A stretch of DNA of 58,000 nt from Diphasiastrum complanatum (GCA_029204225.1 CM055096.1:42096901-42154900); one strand, 5' to 3'. Numbered from the stretch's first letter, positions 21,701 to 36,700 are shown. The notes: a model not told the origin generated them from the sequence alone. Made by a program: numbers and translations.

Positions 21701-24700
21701 TCTGGCTGCTTCAACTTTTTCTTGTTTAAACCCTACAGCTGTGGGTGAGCGTGGCTGAAAACCGTACATAAGCATAAATGGGCTGTATCCCGTAGCTGAA
21801 TGTTTGGTACTGTTGTAAGCAAACTCTAATATCGAGAGATACTCCTCCCAATTAGTCTGCTTCTTGCTGACGTATGCTCGAAGCATATCCTCCAGCACTT
21901 GATTTACTCTTTCTGTTTGACCGTCCGTCTGTGGATGGTTGGTGGTACTCATATTAAGTTTAGTATGGAGATGATGGAATACTGCCCTCCAAAAATTTCC
22001 AGTAAACTTACTGTCCCGGTCACTGACTATGCCGGAAGGTAGACCGTACAATTTTAAATAGCCCGTCTACAAACGACCTCGCTAACTCTGGAGCTCTAAC
22101 GGTTGTTTTGGTCGGAATGAAATGAGCCATTTTGGTCAGACGGTCAACTGTGACCCATATAGCGTCATTACCCTTTTGGGTTTTAGGCAGGCCTACTATA
22201 AAATCCATGGAGATACTCTCCCATTTACCAGCTGGTATTTCTAAGGGATGCAACAACCCTCCTGCCTTTAAATGCTCTGCTTTATTTACTTGACATTTCT
22301 GGCAACTGGTTACATACTGGTGGACGTCCTTTTTCATACTGGGCCAGAAAAATTGCCTACGAAGAAGCTCATAGGTCTTCTGTATGCCTGGGTGTCCCGC
22401 ACTAGGATTGTCATGACATTCATATAGGACCTGCTGCCTATAATCCTCTGAATTGGGGACACATACTCTATCTCTATAGAGCAAGTACTCATCCTGAATG
22501 GAATACTGTTTCCATTTGAATCCTTGAGTCAACTGACCCTCAACCACTGGGGTTTGCTTGGGTAATACAGGCTCAGAATCCTCAATGTCATCTGACGACG
22601 TATACTCGGACTCATCATCATTCTCAACGGAAGCTGTCGTATTCATGGATGAACTGGCACCAGCCCCGGGAACTGGTTCTGGAGTCTGTATCTGTCTGTT
22701 CTGGACTGAGTTCCAGATAGTAGAGAAGAATCCATCATGCTGGCATTTCCCTCTCAAGGACTCGAGTAACTCATTACGAATCTGAGTAAAACTCAGCTCG
22801 TTTATCATAGGCATTCTGCTAAGGGCATCTGCTACTGTATTGAATTTTCCACGCCTATATCTGATAGACATGTCAAACTCTTGCATCAACTTTGCCCAAC
22901 GAGCTTTCCGACCTCTAAGCTCAAGTTGATTGCAAAGGTATCCGAGACTCTCATGTTCTATTAGGACCTCAAAGTTGGCACCATACAAATAATGCCTCCA
23001 AGTCTTAAGGGCATGTACTATAGAAAAGAGTTCCTTTTCATAGGCACTGTACCTAGTTTGAGCTGGCTCGAGTTTTTTACTCTCGAACGCAACTGGTCGT
23101 CCGCCCTGAGTTAGCACAACACCCACTGCAAAGTCGCTAGCATCTGTTTCGACCACAAATGGCTGATTGGGGTCGACGACTTTTAAAACTGGTGCTGTAG
23201 CTAAGGCTGTTTTGAGAGCATCAAAGCTCTCCTGCTATGCGGACTCCCAAATGAACTCCTTTCCCTTCCCCTTAAGGAGATTTGTCAGGAACTGCTATCT
23301 GAGCATATTCCTTGACAAATCGTCTGTAATATCCCGCCAGACCAAGAAAGATCTGAAGTTCCAAAATATTCTAAGTTCTCAGCCAACTGAGTATGGCTTT
23401 AACCTTATTTGGGTCCATCTTAATCCCATCTAAAGAGATAATGTGACCCAAATATGCTACTTCTTCAACGAAGAATTCACACTTGGATTGTTTAGCATAG
23501 AGCTTATGCTTTCTGAGCAGTCGAAACACCTTTCTGAGGTGTTTTAGATGCTCCTTCCTCGTTTTGCTGTAAACGAGGATGTCATCTAAAAATACGACTA
23601 CAAACTTACCCAAGTATGGTCTGAGGACATTGTTCATCAAGGTCATAAAGGTAGCTGGAGCATTTGTGAGCCGAAATGGCATCACCTTAAACTCATAATG
23701 ACCGTGACGAGTCCTAAAAGCTGTTTTCGAGACATCTTCCGATTTTATACGGACTTGATGATATCCCGATCTGAGGTCTATTTTGCTTAAAAACTTAGCC
23801 CCGTCGAGTTGATCAAACAACTCGTCTGCGCGAGGCATAGGGTATTTATTCTTAATTGTGACTTTATTGAGGGCTCTGTAATCTACGCAAAGACGCATAG
23901 ACCCCTCTTTCTTTTTCACCAACAGGACTGGTGAGGCCCATGGTGAACTACTGGTCTGAATTTGGCCTTATAGTCTGTTAACTGCCTAGTTATTTCCTCA
24001 TCCTCTGTTCGGCTGACCCAATACGGAGGTTTAGAAATAGGTGCTGTACCTGGTACTAGGTTTATTACATGATCTACCTCTCTGCTAGGTGGTAAACCAT
24101 GTGGCAAATCTTCAGGAAAAACATCTTTAAATTTAGACAATAAAGTTTCTAATTTACTGATTTTCTGCTGAATAGAACTGGAAATAGAAACTTCAGGAAT
24201 AAACTGAAAGTCACATAAGAATACCTGATGGTCTTTGTCTCCGATTAGCTGACAGAGCTCTGAACTGCAGACCATAGGACTGTTGGGAACATCATGCTTC
24301 CCATGCAACTGGATCTCTCGGCCTTTATGCTGAAAGCTGAGGGTGTTCTCCTAATAGTTTCTGTGGAGGGAAGGTCCTAAACTGTAGAGCCAATCTCTCC
24401 CGAGAACAATGTCTGTTCGATCCAGGTGCATTATCTGAAAGTTTATTTCATCTTGGTACCCCTGAATACCAAGATTTAAATTACTTACCATAGTTTCCCA
24501 TATTTTTTTATCTTCACCCTTAGCTAATGAAACTATGTACCTATGCTGACTAGGTACTTCTGGTAGTTTAAGCTTTCTAACCAGGGTGTAGTTGATGAAA
24601 TTATGGTTTGCCCCATCATCAACCATGACTCTTACTGACTTGTTACCAACTTTCCCCTGCATACGTACTAGGTCATGCGGCCCAAAGCTGAAGGGTCTCG

Positions 24701-27700
24701 CTTGCATTGCAGAGGTCAGCTGGCAACAGTGTTCATCATCTTCATGATACACTTTGATCTCGGAAGCTACCGAGTCACTGGGGAAACATACAGTCTGAAC
24801 AAGAGGAACTTGTTTCTTATCTTTCTTATCTTTTTTAGTGAAAGGCCCCTTGGGACACTGTCTGACTATGTGTCCCTTGCCCATACACACAAAGCACAAA
24901 CGTTCTTGTTTGGCTTTCTCAAAATCATCTGGTTTTAAGGGCTGTATGAGTGAAGGGCGTTTCTGAGGAGCTTCACCTCTAAATTTAGCTTCTGTCTTTC
25001 TTTTCAAAAATTTCTTTTTATATTTTAAGGTCTTTCTGAGGAGGCTGCTCAGAAAGTGGTTGCTGTCTCGCCCTCTTCCTACCCACTGAATCATCATAGA
25101 TTTGAGCATATCTGAGAGCTTGCTCAAGGGTAGTAGGCGAGTTTCTCTGGACCTCTACTTTATATTCATCTTTGAGGCCAAGGACAAATCCCCTAATTTT
25201 CTGATAGTCATCCATATTTTTAATCTTTAAAATTGCTTCTCGATACTGCGAGATATATTGGATGAGGGATTTATCCATTACTGTTCTTTCCCAGGCTTCC
25301 CAGGCTCTATCTAGTTCATTTTCTGGTAGAAATTCTCTTAGGAAAGCCTCTTCAAAAGCTTTCCATGACCGGGGAGTCTGCCTAGTCTCCTGGAGATTTA
25401 ACCACCACTTATAGGCCATAGGCCCTAAGGAAAGACTGGCCTCAATAGCTTGCAAATGGTCAGGGGTCTGTTTAAGAGCATGAATGTTCTTCCATTTGTT
25501 GAGGAAGGTTTGTAGAATATCTGCATTTCTGTCCTTCTCTTCCCCATTAAAAGTAGGAGGTTTTAAATCTTTAAAAACACTGATGGAAGTGGAAAAGGGG
25601 ACAACTGAGAAGTGGAGGGAAGGCTTCCTTTCGCGGAACTCAAAATCAAGTTTTTGAGTTCAGCGAATGAGTCGTCCACACTGGACTTGAAATTGGCTAA
25701 TGCCAACTTCAGTTCATCCACTCCTGTTACCAATTGGAGAAACTGCTCCTTGGTAACCAGTTCGTCGAGTTCTTCGGCGAACTGTTCCTGTTCTTCCACT
25801 TCCATGGGTTCCTTCCCTTTTCTGTAAGCCAAGGCTTCTGTTTCAAGTTCGTCGAAGCCTCTCTCCTAAGGTTGATCAGGTCCCTGAGGAGTGGTCATCT
25901 TCGGAACTGAAAGAGAGCTACCTCAACTTCTGAAGGAAAAAAGTCTAAAAGACTGATTTACAACTATAGAAGGGAAAGGAAAGATGACTTAGTTGTTTCT
26001 GAGGACTGTACTTCCAAAAAAAGAATGAAGAGAAAGCCTTTCAGCTCTTTTCCCCGAGATTTCAGACCTGCTGTCCTGGAAAATGCTAGTTTGAAACTTC
26101 AAAACGGTGCCAAATTTCCCGGTTCTTTGAGGATAGTTGCTCGCTAGTCTGATTGCAACCCAACTGGCTTGTTTGCTCCTGATTTGAGGCCCAAAAAGTA
26201 TTTCAATTTCTGATTTTGGTGTCTGTCTACCCTCGCTGGCTGGACAGCCCTCTATCTGGCCCAATTTTTTGAAATTTAAGGCCCAATCTTTGCTTGAATC
26301 TCTGATCTGAACTCAGGCAGTAGGTCGCTGGTCTGTGGCAATCTAGTTTGATGTTCAAACTACTGAAAAATCCTCAAAAACAGTGATGAAAAACCAATTT
26401 TTCATCTCCCTGTCCAGCGCTGGCCCTGCTAAGAAAATTTGTTTGAAAACCCTTCAAATTTCCTTAGATTTCTCTGAAATTTCAGAGGTAGATTTCTGAT
26501 CCCTTAGCGATCCTCAAAAATCCGCTCTGATTCCCTGAATCTGATGGCAAAAATCAAAGATGAAGACTGAATTTGTAGCGCTGGACCTGCTCTAGAAATT
26601 TTAACTAATTTCTCTCTGACCAGCAAGTAAATCACCAAGATTTCCTCAGTAGGAGACTGTTCCTACAACGAGTCTCCTCCTTTATTTCTTTTTGAGAACT
26701 TCAAGAAGTTCTGAGCAATCTAGCTACTTTCCCCACTGCTGAAAACTGAGTTCCCTAGGATGGAGATGGCTCTGATACCAGTGTAATAGATCCTAACACC
26801 ACAGTAGGGCAAACACTAACTGATCCACCCAACCTTGACTACTCCCTGATATAGAGTAAGCCCCTCCTAGCCCAGTGTGAGGACTGGTAGCATGCTACTG
26901 CCAAGTGTCGGCCACGTGGCACTGACGTGGCCAACTGCACGTCGGGACCCAACTGGGGGCCCTATCCTGCTGACAGGGTCCCTAGGCTGTGTTAGGCCCG
27001 CCATGGCTATGGACCGTGCTGGGGCACACTACTCACACTGTCTTGCCCTGTTGGTCATGTACACTGGACACGACCCTGACTGTGGTATCTGACCTATCTG
27101 TGTTCTCTAGGGTTTGGCACTGGGCTGCTGTATTCTTGGATGAACTGGCACCAGCCCCGGGAACTGGTTTTGGAGTCTGTAACTGTCTGCTCTAGACTGA
27201 GTTCCAGATAGTAGAGAAGAATGCATCATGCTGGCATTTCCCTCTCAAGGACTCGAGTAACTCATTACGAATCTGAGTAAAACTCAGCTCGTTTATCATA
27301 GGCATTCTGCTAAGGGCATCTGCTACTGTATTGAATTTTCCATGCCTATATCTGATAGACATGTCAAACTCTTGCATCAACTCTGCCCAACGAGCTTTCC
27401 GACCTCTAAGCTCAGGTTGATTGCAAAGGTATCTGAGACTCTAATGGTCTGTCAGGACCTCAAAGTTGGCACCATACAAATAATGCCTCCAAGTCTTAAG
27501 GGCATGGACTATAGAAAAGAGTTCCTTTTCATAGGCACTGTACCTAGTCTGAGCTGGCTCGAGTTTTTTACTCTCGAACGCAATTGGTTGTCCACTCTGA
27601 GTTAGCACAACACCAACTGCAAAGTCGCTAGCATCTGTTTCGACCACAAATGGCTGATTGGCGTCGACGACCTTTAGAATTGGTGCTGTAGCTAAGGCTG

Positions 27701-30700
27701 TTTTGAGAGCATCAAAGCTCTCCTGCTGTGCGGACTCCCAAATGAACTCCTTTCCCTTCCCCTTAAGAAGATTTGTCATGGGAACTGCTATTTGAGCATA
27801 TTCCTTGACAAATCGTCTGTAATATCCCGCCAAACCAAGAAAGATCTGAAGTTCCAAAATATTCTGAGGTCTCAGCCAACTGAGTATGGCTTTAACCTTA
27901 TTCGGGTCCATCTTAATCGCATCTGACGAGATAATGTGACCCAAATATGCTACTTCTTTAACGAAGAATTCACACTTGGATTGTTTAGCATAAAGCTTAT
28001 GCTTTCTGAGCAGTCGAAACACCTTTCTGAGATGTTTTAGATGCTCCTTCCTCGTTTTGCTGTAAATGAGGATGTCATCTAAAAATACGACTACAAACTT
28101 ACCCAAGTATGGTTTGAGGACACTGTTCATCAAGGTCATAAAGGTAGCTGGAGCATTTGTGAGCCCAAATGGTATCACCTTAAACTCATAATGATCGTGG
28201 CGAGTCCTAAAAGCTGTTTTCGAGACATCTTCTGACTTTATACGGACTTGATGATATCCCTATCTGAGGTCTATTTTACTGAAAAACTTAGCCCCGTCGA
28301 GTTGATCAAACAACTCGTCTGCCTGAGGCATAGGATATTTATTCTTTATTGTGACTTTATTGAGGGCTCTGTAATCTACGCAAAGACGCATAGACCCCTC
28401 CTTCTTTTTAACCAAAAGGACTGGTGAGGCCCATGGTGAACTACTGGTGTGAATTTGGCCTTTCCCCAATCTGTTAACTGCCTAGTTGTTTCTTCATCCT
28501 TTGTTCGGCTGACCCGATACGGAGGTTTAGAAACAGGTGCTATACCTGGTACTAGGTTTATTACATGATCTACCTCTCTGCTAGGTGGTAAACCATGTGG
28601 AAAATCTTCAGGAAAAACATCTTTAAATTTAGACAATAAAGTTTCTAATTTACAGATTTTCTGCTGTATAGAACTGGAAATAGAAACTTCAGGAATAAAC
28701 TGAAAGTCACATAAGAATACCTGATGGTCTTCGACTCCGATAGCTGACAGAGCTCTGAACTGTAGACCATAGGACTGTTGGGAACATCATGCTCCCCATG
28801 CAACTGGATCTCTCGGCCTTTATGCCGAAAGCTGAGGGTGTTCTCCTGATAGTTTGTGTGGAGGGAAGGTCCTAAACTGTAGAGCCAATCTCTCCCGAGA
28901 ACAATATCTGTGTGATCCAGGTGCATTATCTGAAAGTTTATTTCATCTTGGTACCCCTGAATACCAAGATTCAAATTACTTACCATAGTTTCCCATATTC
29001 TTTTATTTTCACCCTTAGCTAATGAAACTATGTACCTATGCTGACTAGGTACTTCTGGTAGTTTAAGCTTTTTAACCAGGGTGTAGTTGATGAAATTATG
29101 GGTTGCCCCATCATCAACCATAACTCTTATTGACCGGTTACCAACTTTTCCATGCATACATACTAGGTCATGCGGCCCAAAGCTTAAGGGTCTCGCTAGC
29201 ATTGCAGAGGTCAGCTGGCAACAGTGTTCATGATCTTCATGATACACTTTGATCTCGGAAGCTGCCGAGTCACTAGGGAAACATACAGTCTGAACAAGAG
29301 GAACTTGTTTCTTATCTTTCTTATCTTTTTTAGTGAAAGGCCCCTTGGGACATTGTCTGATTGTGTGTCCCTTGCCCATACACACAAAGCACAAACGTTC
29401 TTGTTTGGCTTTCTCAAAATCATTTGGTTGTAAGGGCTGTATGAGTGAAGGGCGTTTCTAAGGAGCTTCACCTTTAAATTTATCTTGATTCTTTATTTTT
29501 AAAAATTTCTTTTTAAATTGAAAGTCTTTCTGAGGAGGCTGCTCAGAAAGTGGCTGTTGTCTCGCCCTCTTCCTACCCACTGATTCATCATAGATTTGAG
29601 CATATCTGAGAGCTTGCTCAAGGGTAGTAGGCGAGTTTCTCTGGACCTCTACTTTATATTCATCTTTGAGGCCACGGACAAATCCCCTGATTTTCTGATA
29701 ATCATCCATATTTTTAATCTTTAAAATTGCTTCTCGATATTGCGAGATATATTGGATGAGGGACTTGTCCATTACTGTTCTTTCCCAGGCTTCCCAGGCT
29801 CTATCAAGTTCATTTTCAGGTAAGAATTCTTTTAGGAAGGCTTCTTCAAAAGCTTTCCATGACCGGGGAGTCTGCCCAGTCTCTTGGAGATTTAACCACC
29901 ACTTATAGGCCATGGGCCCTAAGGAAAGACTGGCCTCAATAGCTTGCAAATGGTCAGGGGTCTGTTTAAGAGCATGAATGTTCTTCCATTTGCTGAGGAA
30001 GGTTTGTAGAATGTCTGCATTTCTATCCTTCTCTTCCCCATTAAAAGTAGGAGGTTTTAAATCTTTAAAGACACTGGGGTGAGACCGTAAAGTCTCACCC
30101 GAAACTGATGGAAGTGGAGAAGGGGACAACTAAGAAGTGGAGGGAAGGCTTCCTTTCGCGAAACTCAAAATCAAGCTTTTGAGTTCAGCGAACGAGTCAT
30201 CCACACTGGACTTGAAATTGGCTAATGCCAATTTTAGTTCATCCACTTCTGTTACCAACTGGAGAAATTGCTCCTTGGTAACCAGTTCGTCGAGTTCTTC
30301 GGCGAACTGTTCCTGTTCTTCCATTTCCATGGGTTCTTTCCCTTTACTATAAGCCAAGGCTTCTGTTTCAAGTTCGTCGAAGCCTCTCTCCGGGGGTTGA
30401 TCAGGTCCCTGAGGAGTGGTCATCTTCGGAACTGAAAGAGAGGTACCTTAACTTCTGATGGAAAAAAAGTCTAAAAGACTAATTTACAACTGTACAAGGG
30501 AAAGGAAAGATGACTTAGCTGTTTTTGAGGACTGTACTTCTAAAGAAATTACGAAGAGCCCAGTGTCAGGACTGGTAGCATGCAACTGCCAAGTGTCGGC
30601 CACGTGTCACTGACGTGGCCGACTGCATGTCGGGACCCAACTGGGGGCCCTGTCCTGCTGACAGGGTCCCTAGACTGTGTTAGGCCCGCCATGGCTATGG

Positions 30701-33700
30701 ATCGTGCTGGGGCACACTACTCACACTGTCTTGCCCTGTTGGTCGTGTATGCTGGACATGACCCTGACTGTGGTATCTGACCTATCTGTGTTCTCTAGGG
30801 TTCGGCACTGGCCACGAGCTCGTAACAGTAACATGCCTCACGAGCCACATAGAGCACAACAAAAACAAAGTCTGCATCTTCCTTGGACTGTAAAGATCTG
30901 ATGATCAATGGTGTGTTTAGTACCTAGTCGCGATATGGAAAATCTCAATCATACTTACTTTTCTTAAATCCTTGCCTTGCAAAGTGCTCGTCAATTTGGT
31001 TATACCAAGCCCTTGGTGCCTATTTGAGCCCATACAAGGCTTTTCTAAGCCTGCAAACGAGATGCTCCTTGCCTATGATCACAAACCCTTGTGGCTGCTC
31101 CATATAAACCTCCTCCTGAAAGTGCCCATTGAGAAAGGCACTCTTGACATCCATAATGTACATCGCAATCAAAATATGAGACTTAGGCCAAAATGGTCAT
31201 GATAGATGTCATCTTAGCAATAGATGTGAATGTCTTATCATAGTCTAGCCCCTCTTGTTGGGCATAGCCTTTCTCCACCAACTTTGCCTTGTACTTGTTC
31301 ATTGTTCCATTAGTATGAAACTTGGTCTTATAGACCCTCTTGCAACCCATTGGTTGCTTCCCTTCTGGCAATGTAGCGAGCTCCCATGTGGCATTCTTCA
31401 CAATGGAGTCCTACTCTTGTGCATGCTTGTTCCTTCCCTTTTCCTTCATGGATTCAAGAAAGAACTGCGGCTCACCTGCTTCTAGAATGGTGGATGTAAG
31501 GGCAAAGTTAGTCTCTTGTCTCTCATGAGACCTAAGAGATCTTCTGGCACCCTATTCACTACCTCTCCTTCTTCTATCATGTGTCTCTCTTTGATTGTTT
31601 CCCAATACCACCTAGGTAGCTTCTTTCTAGTGGTAGGCGAATTGGATGGTGACCACGTATCCCATGGTATTGTCCTAGTCTTCCGCTTCTCTCCAATGTC
31701 GTCCTCTTGTACCTGGCCAAATTGAGGTCTCGAGCGAGCATGTTCAAGCTCCAATTGTTGCACTTGCTCTTGAGGCTCACAGGCCTCTAGACTAGGCTCC
31801 TCATCTATGGAATCAATCAAGGGTAGGAACTTGGTAGTTCCATCTTTCTCTTGCTCTAATTCTCTTAAGAATTCAGGGTAATCTATTTGCATAGTTAGTT
31901 TGTGGTGCAAAAAATTTGTTATTACTTTGCGTCAAGCCTCAAGGGCTTTAGCCACTTGATTTTGCATAGTTTTGTACACTGGTTTGCTTTTGCTAGCTAT
32001 TCTTCTGCTATGGCATTCACAAGCAATACTCATCATGATTCTTAGAGGATGATGCACTTTATGTTGGAAAAAATGGAACTCAGACGAAGGGCTGTTACAA
32101 TTTTCCTCGATGCATGCACTATGCCTATCAAATTCAAACTAGAGATTCGAATACCTGATTTTGACTTTGAAATCGTCAAGATTGAAACAGTTGATTACAA
32201 AGACAAACACAAAGATTACAGAGCATAACTTGTGGAAGCGTTAGATAGTATTGAAATTCACCAATCAATCATGAAATTCGATTGAACAGCTTATACGAAA
32301 CAATGAGAAAGAGATGAGCCCATTCAAACTAACACAATGATTGAAGATAATAAAACTCTTGGATTAAATTTAGTATAAACACATGAAAGTTAATATGTTC
32401 ACAAGATAGATCATGGCTGTAATCAGTCGTGCTCACAATTGTCATCTGATTTGTTGTGATATTGTAATAGCACCTTTTTGAAGCTGACGGGTAACCTTGC
32501 CATTTGAATATATAGATGAAATAAGGGCAGTCCTTAAAGGATTCGAAATGGGCAGGTGACGGACTTCAATAGTGGCACCATGAAAAATGCCAATCGGCAT
32601 TTCAGCTACGTCGCATCTCCACTACTGATCGGCAAACCTGTAAGACACAATCAGTACCTAAAAACCATCAAAAAAATTTCTGTTTTCTAACAAGAAAGAT
32701 AAACAACCCATAAGGGCCTGTTTTGTCGGTCTTTCTGAAAGCCAAACAAAAAATTGACAGTTTTAAGAATTGTTTGAAATTTCTTTGTTTGAGGAGCTTG
32801 TTTTGGCCTGGTTTGCTTGAGTAAGAGCTCTCAAGCTCCCTAAGCCATATTGTTACCAAGCTCTTGCTGTTTTTCCCTTCGAATTTACCTTAGTGCACAA
32901 TGGATTCCATCATACCCACGGGTGAAGAACCGTCTTCCCCACTAGCTCCTCCCAAGTTAGACCTAGCTCAAATTGTACAAGCCCTCAATTCTTTCCAAAA
33001 TCAAATCCTAGAAATGTAGTCTAGGCATGCCACGGCCGAGCAAGAGTGGCATTCTTCAACCCACAGTCATGTATCCCATGTTTACCCGAAATTCTTTTCA
33101 GGAGAAAAGAAGGACCAGAATCTCGATCCGGTGCTTTCTTGGCTGGATCGGTGGATTAGTCACTTTTCCATGCACGATTCACCTGATAGCAAAAGGACTG
33201 CCCTCATGTTTCTATACGGCAAGGTGTATACATGGTGGCGGGATCTTAAGGATAGGACCGGTACCCCTACCACTTGGGACGCTTTCCAAGAAGCCTTTAA
33301 AACGGCTTTCCTCCTAGTCCTTGATGATTTTGAGTATTAGCGGTGTTTTGCCACCATGCTGATGTAGTAGGCCATTAGACACCTACATAAAGGAGTTCTA
33401 GGAAGCCTTATCTCAAATTACTTTGCGAATCGATCTTGTTTAGTAAAGTTACATTTTATTTTCGGGCTTCTGAAAGAATTTCAGCTAGAAGTGCGGCGCA
33501 ACCAACCGCAGAGTATTGCAGATGCAATTCACTTTGCAAAAATCTTCGGTGACGCCTATTTAGGTTCCCGTAAGGAGCAATTTTTGTCCAAGATTGAGCT
33601 GACTCACAAATCTAAGCCAACAAAACCTGAAAGACACCAAAGTACGCACCAAATAACCACTTTATTGATCTTTTCTACTATTACATAGCATGTTCGTAAC

Positions 33701-36700
33701 ATAAGCACAAACACTGTTGTAAAGTCTCCTCCCAAACATAGTTGCATAGTAACAAAGATGAGGCATACTCAAGAGTTCTCCTCCTTAAGCTCCCATGCCC
33801 TCCAACCTCAAGCACCCACTTGATCTTGACCCTCCCTAATTTCGACACCTAGCAAACTCCATGAATAATTAACACTTGCGACTTGGTAGTACCTTGACAG
33901 ATAGGCAAGCAAGTAGGTGGAGATGAGTATATGACACCTGTTCCATTGACTAGTCAACTTTCCTACTTTTTAAAAGGTCATTTCAACAGCCTTCAAATCA
34001 AGACTGAGTACCCCATACCAAATACAAACAGATCAATGAGTTTTAAAAATAAATATTTACATTTACAATTTACAAGTCCAACGTGTTTACATTGAGGCCA
34101 AAATATAATTACATGATAGAGATTGATTAGAATTTAGGATAAGAGTCTATGAGAACAACGTGCCTTAAAATCTAGCAAGTACCTTGATGAGACAAAGTCT
34201 TGAAAATAAGTTTATGCATGTAACAAACGTAGCTTGGATGTATTATCATGCAACTAAAAGTAGTTTTTCATGGGGACGGGTAGTAGGCAAGCACCTTTTC
34301 CCACCTTGTTCCCCACCTTGCATAAGATTTATTAACTTGTACTCTTATTTTTTGTGTTATTCTTGACCAATGGTTGGCCTTAGCATGAAGGTGTCGAATG
34401 TGCCATCTTCTAGATCGCCACTTGACATATTTTTTGGGATCACATATTCAACCAAAATTTAGGTCCATAACCATATTTTGAACCATAAATAAAATAGTCA
34501 TGTGCTGATTAACTTGGTTTCAATGCATGGACCATAAGATGCTTGTAGTTCTTTAGACACATCATTTTGTGAGATCTTGAGGATTAAACAGAGGGACTTT
34601 CCAATAGTACACAATCAAACATTTTGTGATTGTTGGTGTATTAGGTTCTCCCTTTTCAGAACCTATTCTCAAGCAATTAATGGCACATGATCACTTTAGA
34701 AGGACCCTTGCATACATAGCTGATGTCTCTTCTTGTTCCAAATCTTGGATAACTATCCATCTTGCTAATTGATATCTATTGTTAATTTTTTAATGGAATG
34801 TAAGACATATCAATGGAATGTATCTTTATTTCACATCTCTATGAGTCTATGTCAAAGATGCTAAATTAGTTGATTAATTCAACCCATCTTTATCATGCTT
34901 CTCATATGTCATATATACATACACCATACAGGAAATGATTTTGGCACAAGTGTTTTTATTGAAAGAAGTCCATGGCATTTAAGGCATCCTTAAAAAGTTT
35001 AGAGTTTAGGGTACGGGCTTTAACCTTAGAAGGTGATTAACATGCCTCTTAGTGAATGAACGTAGGAAAATTGATTGGGAAGCTCAACTATGAAAACCTT
35101 ATGACAACCTATTAGAAAAAGATAGTATCCACATACCCTAGAAGCCAAGATAAAATCTCTTCAACCTCTACAACTTTTGCAGCAAAGATTTCATGATTTA
35201 ATGAGATTTCCAAATCTGCTATTAGATGCCAAATATGAACATCATGGAGAGAACTAGAGCCAAAATGTGAAAATTATTCTTGTCTACCCCTCACCAAGTT
35301 TTTACAAATTGGATTGAAGCAAATGCATTTCTCTCTTGTATGAGAAAATAAGGCTTGTGGATGTAGGCATCCTATTACCACTTGCTTTGGAAAGTACTTT
35401 GATACTGAGTTATGACCAAAAAAAACATAGGATTGCTATATAACCAAACAACAATACCACTTTTGTTGAGAAAACAAAAAGCAAGCTAATAAAAGATTAA
35501 GTGCATTGAAGAATTAGTGCAAATAGAAACCTAAAATTTGGTCTATGCCGAGTTACTTTCTTTCCAACCTATTGATGATATTTGCTATGTTTAAGCTTAT
35601 GACAATAAATTTTCATGAAGACTAATCACAAATCTTGGACTTTTTTTATAGTATAGAATTTGATCGTGATGACGAATTTTTTGCAACCGCTGGTGTCTCT
35701 CGACGGATTAAGATTTTTGAGTTTTCTACGGTATGCTATGTTGTAGTTTTCTCTGAGCTTTTCTATCAGTAGTGAATGTTATTATGAATAAATAACAATC
35801 AAGAAAGGTGCCTAATGTTGAAGTGTGCATGAATGAATTCGTAGAATTTTAATGCTCCATGTTTTTCTTGATAGCAATAAATGGCCAAAACTTCTTTAGT
35901 TAAGATAATCTATCTTTGTTGTAAGCTTTCAAGTATGAATTACAAACTGTTTAAGATGTCATCCTCCCTTATTTATTGGGTTTCTTTATTTGATTTTAAA
36001 TGACAAGGTGATGTAGGGGAGTTTTGAGCTTCTTTAGAACCATAATCATGCTTGAGATTGTTCTTCAAGTCAATATTTGCATGGTCTATTTCAAGTATAT
36101 TATGAGATGGATTTTGTAATATAAGTTGTTGTCAAATATTATCAACGCTCAATCCACCTTATTTAGAAACTAGTTTGAACAAATGAGTGATTAGTTATTC
36201 CTCAAGTTCAATTTGGAGCACTTGAGCTTTGCACTTTGTGTTAGAAGATGTGGCTTTACTTATACGGTAGTCAAGTTTAAACCAACTTTCAGCCAAACGG
36301 TCGCATATGTAGGTGAAATGGATGAATGGTAGATTGAGTTTAGAATCCTTGTAATTACTAACTTGTAGTTTGTGTGCTGGATTAAGTTTGCTTTGAGGAT
36401 GCGACTTTGATTTGTTTCTGAAAGCATATATGTAAGACACTTGGTTTGACTCCAACACAAAATTTCATTGCATGAGACCACTTTGCAATTGTAGATGATT
36501 AGTTTGTTGCGCCTATTCTTGAAATCAATATTGTTAACTAGAAGCAATCAGCTATAGTTGCCCAGAAACGTGCCAAAAAAAACATACTATTTATATTTTT
36601 TGCCCTAAAATTGCCCTAAATTGGACCTAAACCATGCCGTAACCAGCCCAACTGTGACCAAAACACTTGGAAACCTATACAGATGCAATGCCCTTAAATT

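Larger units (their letters stand above)
20780..27119 (-). mobile_element. Chromovirus copy A (Ty3/gypsy with chromodomain), about 6.3 kb
   Basis: A minus-strand element: 5' LTR 26782-27119 (truncated at its outer end), primer-binding site 26769-26780, leader about 25900-26768, gag and protease 24351-25832, RT-RNase H-integrase-chromodomain 21149-24308, polypurine tract 21138-21151, 3' LTR 20780-21137. The gag-protease-RT-RH-IN order and the C-terminal chromodomain define a chromovirus. By eye the two LTRs differ at about 8 of 338 aligned bases, so insertion is fairly recent. Stops and frameshifts in gag and pol make it non-functional. It sits inside copy B. Confidence 0.93.
27120..30827 (-). 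mobile_element. Chromovirus copy B, right part (host of copy A)
   Basis: Gag to RNase H region of an element of the same family as copy A, ending in a partial 5' LTR. Relative to copy A it lacks most of the leader, the primer-binding site and the inner part of its LTR (junction at 30556/30557). Its pol continues at 20570-20779 across copy A. Confidence 0.9.

Noticed and set aside
24675-24938. + strand frame repeated near 29224
   Set aside because: A shadow of the chromovirus gag/protease coding strand.
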